Source: Chitiniphilus eburneus
GTDB taxonomy: Bacteria; Pseudomonadota; Gammaproteobacteria; Burkholderiales; Chitinibacteraceae
Direction: 5' to 3'
DNA length: 38,386 bases
Assembly: GCF_005048205.1 (NCBI RefSeq)
Contig: NZ_SUMF01000032.1
Location: 1 to 38,386 of the forward strand
The translations under genes were made by a program, and so were the position numbers. The notes under the pieces are model-generated. The model was given only the letters and a program-made list of their open reading frames with translations, was not told where the DNA came from and did no database searches. The first letter of the stretch is position 1. Every line of letters begins with the position of its first letter. This document shows, one piece after another, positions 35,753-38,386 of the stretch.

Positions 35753-36060
35753 TGACGGACCTCCTCGACGATTTCGCGAGTGAGTTGATCGAATTGGGTG
35801 TTGGCGCGGCGTACGTAGACACCGGTGATGACGAAGGCGGAGAGGATGACCAGCACGCCCACCGGAATTCCGATGGTGGTCACGCTGCCCGCGCTGATCG
35901 GCGTGCCGAAGGTGGTGGGCGAAAACGCCAGCACCAGGATGAAGCCGTAATAGATCACCAGCATGATGATGGACAGGGTCCAGCCCAGCCTGGACCGTGT
36001 CTCGACCAACTGGGTGAACTTGGGATTGCTCTGGATTCGCTGGATGAGTGCTTCGTCCAT
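35749..36060 (-). CDS. DUF485 small membrane protein (YjcH-like)
   Basis: 103 aa from ATG at 36060, with AGGAG upstream. Two hydrophobic segments ([22 protein letters not shown] and [19 protein letters not shown]) and a charged C-terminus. DUF485 proteins almost always precede actP and are thought to assist the permease. The open frame upstream of 36060 lacks a start and is not conserved. Confidence 0.92.
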   Translation of the reverse strand: MDEALIQRIQSNPKFTQLVETRSRLGWTLSIIMLVIYYGFILVLAFSPTTFGTPISAGSVTTIGIPVGVLVILSAFVITGVYVRRANTQFDQLTREIVEEVRQ

Positions 36061-36153
36061 GCTTGTCTCCTGAAGGGGTGAACGTCGGCGGCCGGCTATC
36101 CGGCTTGTGGAGCACTCTAAGCATCCTGGGTATTCCCGCGCCAATTGCAATTT

Positions 36154-36195
36154 CTGATGTCGGGAATCAGCATTTCTGATGCTGCGTTGCATCAG
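36154..36195. promoter_or_regulatory. Two adjacent CTGAT...ATCAG dyads in the actP/lysR intergenic region
   Basis: CTGAT-N7-ATCAG (36154-36170) and CTGATGC-N6-GCATCAG (36176-36195), with centres ~23 bp apart. Tandem sites like this are what a LysR-type regulator would use to control the divergent DUF485-actP operon and itself. Confidence 0.55.
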
Positions 36196-36289
36196 TCTTA
36201 CCAGGAAAGGCGAAATTAGCGTTTCGCGACTACAGGTGGCCATGCACCGCGCGACGACAACGCAGGGTAATTGGGGCGATAATTTGACG

Positions 36290-37195
36290 ATGGAAATCTA
36301 TCAACTTCGTACTTTCGTCGCGGTGGCGCAGCAGGGGCACCTGACGCAGGCGGCCGAGTTGCTGCACCTGTCGCAGCCGGCCGTCACGGCGCAGATCAAG
36401 GCCCTGGAGGAAGAGCTGGGCAGCTCGCTGTTCGAGCGTTATCCAGGCGGGGTGCAGCTCACCGAGGCGGGCAAGATCCTGCTGCCGGAGGCCGAGAACA
36501 TCCTGGCATCGTCGCGCGGCATGCTGCAACGTGCGCGGGGGCTGGTGGGCGAACTCAAGGGCAAGGTGCGCATCGGCACCATCGGGGTGCCCTCGCGCCT
36601 GAAACTGGGGCCGTGGCTGGCGCTGTTGCGTAGTCGACATCCGCTGATTTCAGTCCAGACCCAGCACGCGATCTCCGGCGTGGTGCTGAACGAGGTGCGC
36701 AAGAAAGGCCTGGACGGTGGCTTCTACCTGGGGCGCAACCCCTACCAGAACGTCAACAACATGGTGCTGTCGGAAATCGGTTTCTGTATCGCGATGCCGC
36801 CGGAATGGGCCGCGCAGGCGGAGGATGGCGAGTGGCGCACGCTGGGGCAGATGCCCTGGCTGGGGGTCTCCCAGTTCAACAGCCTGGCGACCATCACGCA
36901 GGAGCTGTGGCGCGAGAAGAACATCTCGCCGCGCAAGGTGGGCGAGTTCGACGAAGAGGCCACGCTGGTGGAACTGATCCGTGCCGGGCTGGGGATGGCG
37001 ATCCTGGCGGAGCGGACCGCGCGCCGCTTTGCCGCCGATGGCTCCATCGCGTTGTGGCGGGCGGGGGAAGTGGTCACGTCGGCACCGCTCCAGTTCATCT
37101 ATTCGGCCGATCGCGAAGAGGAGCCGATGCTGGCACTGCTGCGCGACGGGTTGCGCGAGGTGTGGGCGGTGGACGACAGCGACGGCAGGGGATAA
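36290..37195 (+). CDS. LysR-family transcriptional regulator
   Basis: 301 aa from ATG 36290, which gives the normal LysR N-terminus MEIYQLRTFVAVAQQGHLTQAAELL; an in-frame ATG at 36242 would add an unconserved tail. The HTH is LTQAAELLHLSQPAVTAQIKALEEELG. The effector domain follows with GTIGVPSRLKLGPWLALL. It is divergent from DUF485-actP with tandem dyads between them, so it probably regulates acetate uptake. The effector is unknown. Confidence 0.9.
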   Translation: MEIYQLRTFVAVAQQGHLTQAAELLHLSQPAVTAQIKALEEELGSSLFERYPGGVQLTEAGKILLPEAENILASSRGMLQRARGLVGELKGKVRIGTIGVPSRLKLGPWLALLRSRHPLISVQTQHAISGVVLNEVRKKGLDGGFYLGRNPYQNVNNMVLSEIGFCIAMPPEWAAQAEDGEWRTLGQMPWLGVSQFNSLATITQELWREKNISPRKVGEFDEEATLVELIRAGLGMAILAERTARRFAADGSIALWRAGEVVTSAPLQFIYSADREEEPMLALLRDGLREVWAVDDSDGRG

Positions 37196-37257
37196 GCGCG
37201 GCAGGCATTGCCTTTTGCCCCCGCTGCCATGGGCGGTTTACTGCCTCGGCAGCGCCA

Positions 37258-37291
37258 AACAAAAAACCCCGCGATGGCGGGGTTTTTTGTT
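37258..37291. terminator. Strong bidirectional terminator
   Basis: A 15-bp perfect stem (37258-37272 with 37277-37291) with A6 and T6 tracts on either side of CCCCGC/GCGGGG and a GATG loop. It ends both lysR (+) and rpmBG (-). Confidence 0.93.
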
Positions 37292-37324
37292 ACGAGCACT
37301 GAAGCCAGGGATGGCAAGCTCCGA

Positions 37325-37480
37325 TTACTTGAGCTTGGTTTCCTTGTACATCACGTGCTTGCGAACGACCGGATCGAACTTCTTGATCTCGATCTTTTCG
37401 GGCTTGGTCCGCTTGTTCTTGGTCGTGGTGTAGAAGTGACCGGTACCGGCGGAGGATTCGAGTTTGATCTTTTCACGCAT
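37325..37480 (-). CDS. rpmG: Ribosomal protein bL33
   Basis: 51 aa: it begins [20 protein letters not shown] and ends [11 protein letters not shown], the typical bL33 of proteobacteria. It has no cysteines, so it is the zinc-free form. It lies 14 bases after rpmB in the same operon. A structural component of the 50S subunit. Confidence 0.97.
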   Translation of the reverse strand: MREKIKLESSAGTGHFYTTTKNKRTKPEKIEIKKFDPVVRKHVMYKETKLK

Positions 37481-37494
37481 GGTCGTTGCCTCGC

Positions 37495-37728
37495 TTACAG
37501 TTCGCCGCGGGCGCGCAGATCGGCCAGCACGACTTCAATACCCACCTTGTCGATGGTACGCAGGGCGGCGTTGGATACACGCAGACGCACCCAGCGATTT
37601 TCGCTCTCAACCCAGAAACGACGGGATTGGAGGTTCGGGAGGAAGCGACGCTTGGTCTTGTTGTTGGCGTGGGAAACATTGTTCCCGGTCACCGGGCGCT
37701 TGCCGGTGACTTTGCATACTCGTGCCAT
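37495..37728 (-). CDS. rpmB: Ribosomal protein bL28
   Basis: 77 aa from ATG at 37728: [20 protein letters not shown] then [20 protein letters not shown], typical bL28. First gene of the rpmB-rpmG operon; the longer open frame upstream is only leader sequence. A 50S subunit protein. Confidence 0.97.
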   Translation of the reverse strand: MARVCKVTGKRPVTGNNVSHANNKTKRRFLPNLQSRRFWVESENRWVRLRVSNAALRTIDKVGIEVVLADLRARGEL

Positions 37729-37762
37729 GGTTGGATGTTCCCTGACTTCTGGAAAAAGCGAG

Positions 37763-37792
37763 TTTATAGCACAAACCCGGCGGGCCATTCAA
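37763..37792 (-). promoter_or_regulatory. Sigma-70 promoter of rpmB-rpmG
   Basis: On the minus strand: TTGAAT, 18-bp spacer, TATAAA, ending 35 bases before the rpmB ATG. Confidence 0.7.
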
Positions 37793-37849
37793 GGCATCGA
37801 TCACTCGGGCGTACCAATAACGCCAAAACCCCCGGAAGGGCGGCGGTGA

Positions 37850-38386
37850 TCATTCGGATGGCGGTACCAGCACCGTACGGTTGCCGTTGGTTTCCATCGG
37901 GCTGACCAGTCCGGCGGTCTCCATCTGTTCGATCAGGCGCGCGGCGCGGTTGTAGCCGATCCGTAGCTGGCGCTGCACCGATGAGATCGACGCGCGACGG
38001 CTCTTGATGACGAACGCCACGGCTTCGTCGTAGAGCGCATCGCCTTCCGGATCGCCGCTGCCACCTTCCCACGGTGCACCGCCACCGCCGCCCGAGGCGG
38101 CCTCGGCTTCGAAGCCACCGTTGAGAATGCCTTCCACGTAGTTCGGCTCGGCGGTGGTCTTCAGGTACTCGACCACCTTGTGTACCTCATCGTCGGCGCA
38201 GAACGCCCCGTGCACCCGCTGCGGATAGCCGGTGCCCGGCGGCAGGAACAGCATGTCGCCCTGGCCCAGCAGCGCCTCCGCACCCATCTGGTCCAGGATG
38301 GTGCGGCTGTCCACCTTGCTCGATACCTGGAACGCGATCCGCGTCGGGATATTGGCCTTGATCAGCCCGGTAATCACGTCCACCGA
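37850..38386 (-). CDS. ftsK: DNA translocase FtsK, C-terminal part (5' end outside window)
   Basis: The frame is open to the right edge. It covers the end of the motor domain ([36 protein letters not shown]) and the complete gamma winged-helix domain ([37 protein letters not shown], split by reading) that reads KOPS sites and contacts XerD. FtsK pumps chromosome dimers at the septum before division. Confidence 0.95.
   Translation of the reverse strand, partial: SVDVITGLIKANIPTRIAFQVSSKVDSRTILDQMGAEALLGQGDMLFLPPGTGYPQRVHGAFCADDEVHKVVEYLKTTAEPNYVEGILNGGFEAEAASGGGGGAPWEGGSGDPEGDALYDEAVAFVIKSRRASISSVQRQLRIGYNRAARLIEQMETAGLVSPMETNGNRTVLVPPSE

Overview
The window is GC-rich (about 65% by eye) and mostly densely packed. 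Its gene content suggests a chitin-degrading, nitrate-respiring betaproteobacterium, tentatively of the order Neisseriales (Chromobacteriaceae/Chitinibacteraceae type). The reasons are secreted enzymes with CBM5/12-type chitin-binding modules, a GH18 chitinase, NarX/NarL, and NorR with GGT-N7-ACC boxes as known from Ralstonia. The genus is an inference.

Layout. 1-3085: a secreted-protein cluster with two paralogous lipase-like alpha/beta hydrolases (the first cut by the window edge) around a chitin-binding protein. 3178-10675: a long co-directional run for molybdenum cofactor synthesis (moaA-mobB-moeA-moaD-moaE-mobA-moaC), followed by the nitrate two-component system narX-narL. 10676-15440: an accessory region with a DUF1801 gene, a duplicated narL 3' fragment, a large inverted repeat, a C4-like structured RNA leader with a small ORF, an AT-rich dGTPase-family gene (likely phage defence), remnants of a membrane protein and a HAD hydrolase, and an AT-rich small exported protein. 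15456-17839: nitrosative-stress repair, with ytfE divergent from its probable regulator norR; the intergenic region holds a sigma-54 promoter and three NorR boxes. 17914-24489: polysaccharide degradation, with two paralogous modules in which a secreted glycoside hydrolase (GH16; GH18) is divergent from an AraC-family regulator. A hypothetical gene and a CE2-like SGNH esterase lie between them. 24498-25160: a HAD gene truncated by a CTAG-flanked palindromic MITE-like element whose truncated relative also separates narX from narL. 25308-26069: an unusual zinc ribbon-TM2-pilin-like fusion. 26142-36060: minus-strand housekeeping genes (uvrB, a MarR regulator, acs) and the acetate module (acs, DnaQ-like exonuclease, cNMP/CBS/DUF294 protein, actP, DUF485), with a divergent LysR regulator at 36290-37195. 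37325-38386: rpmG, rpmB and the 3' end of ftsK.

How the genes work together. The Moco genes supply cofactor to molybdoenzymes such as nitrate reductase, and NarX/NarL sense nitrate; ytfE/norR handle nitric oxide produced during denitrification. The glycan modules release sugars and acetate from chitin or related polymers, and actP/acs take up and activate acetate. The most unusual parts are the accessory region (10.7-15.4 kb), the palindromic CTAG element, and the twin hydrolase/AraC modules with shared direct-repeat operators.

No tRNA, rRNA or CRISPR array was seen.
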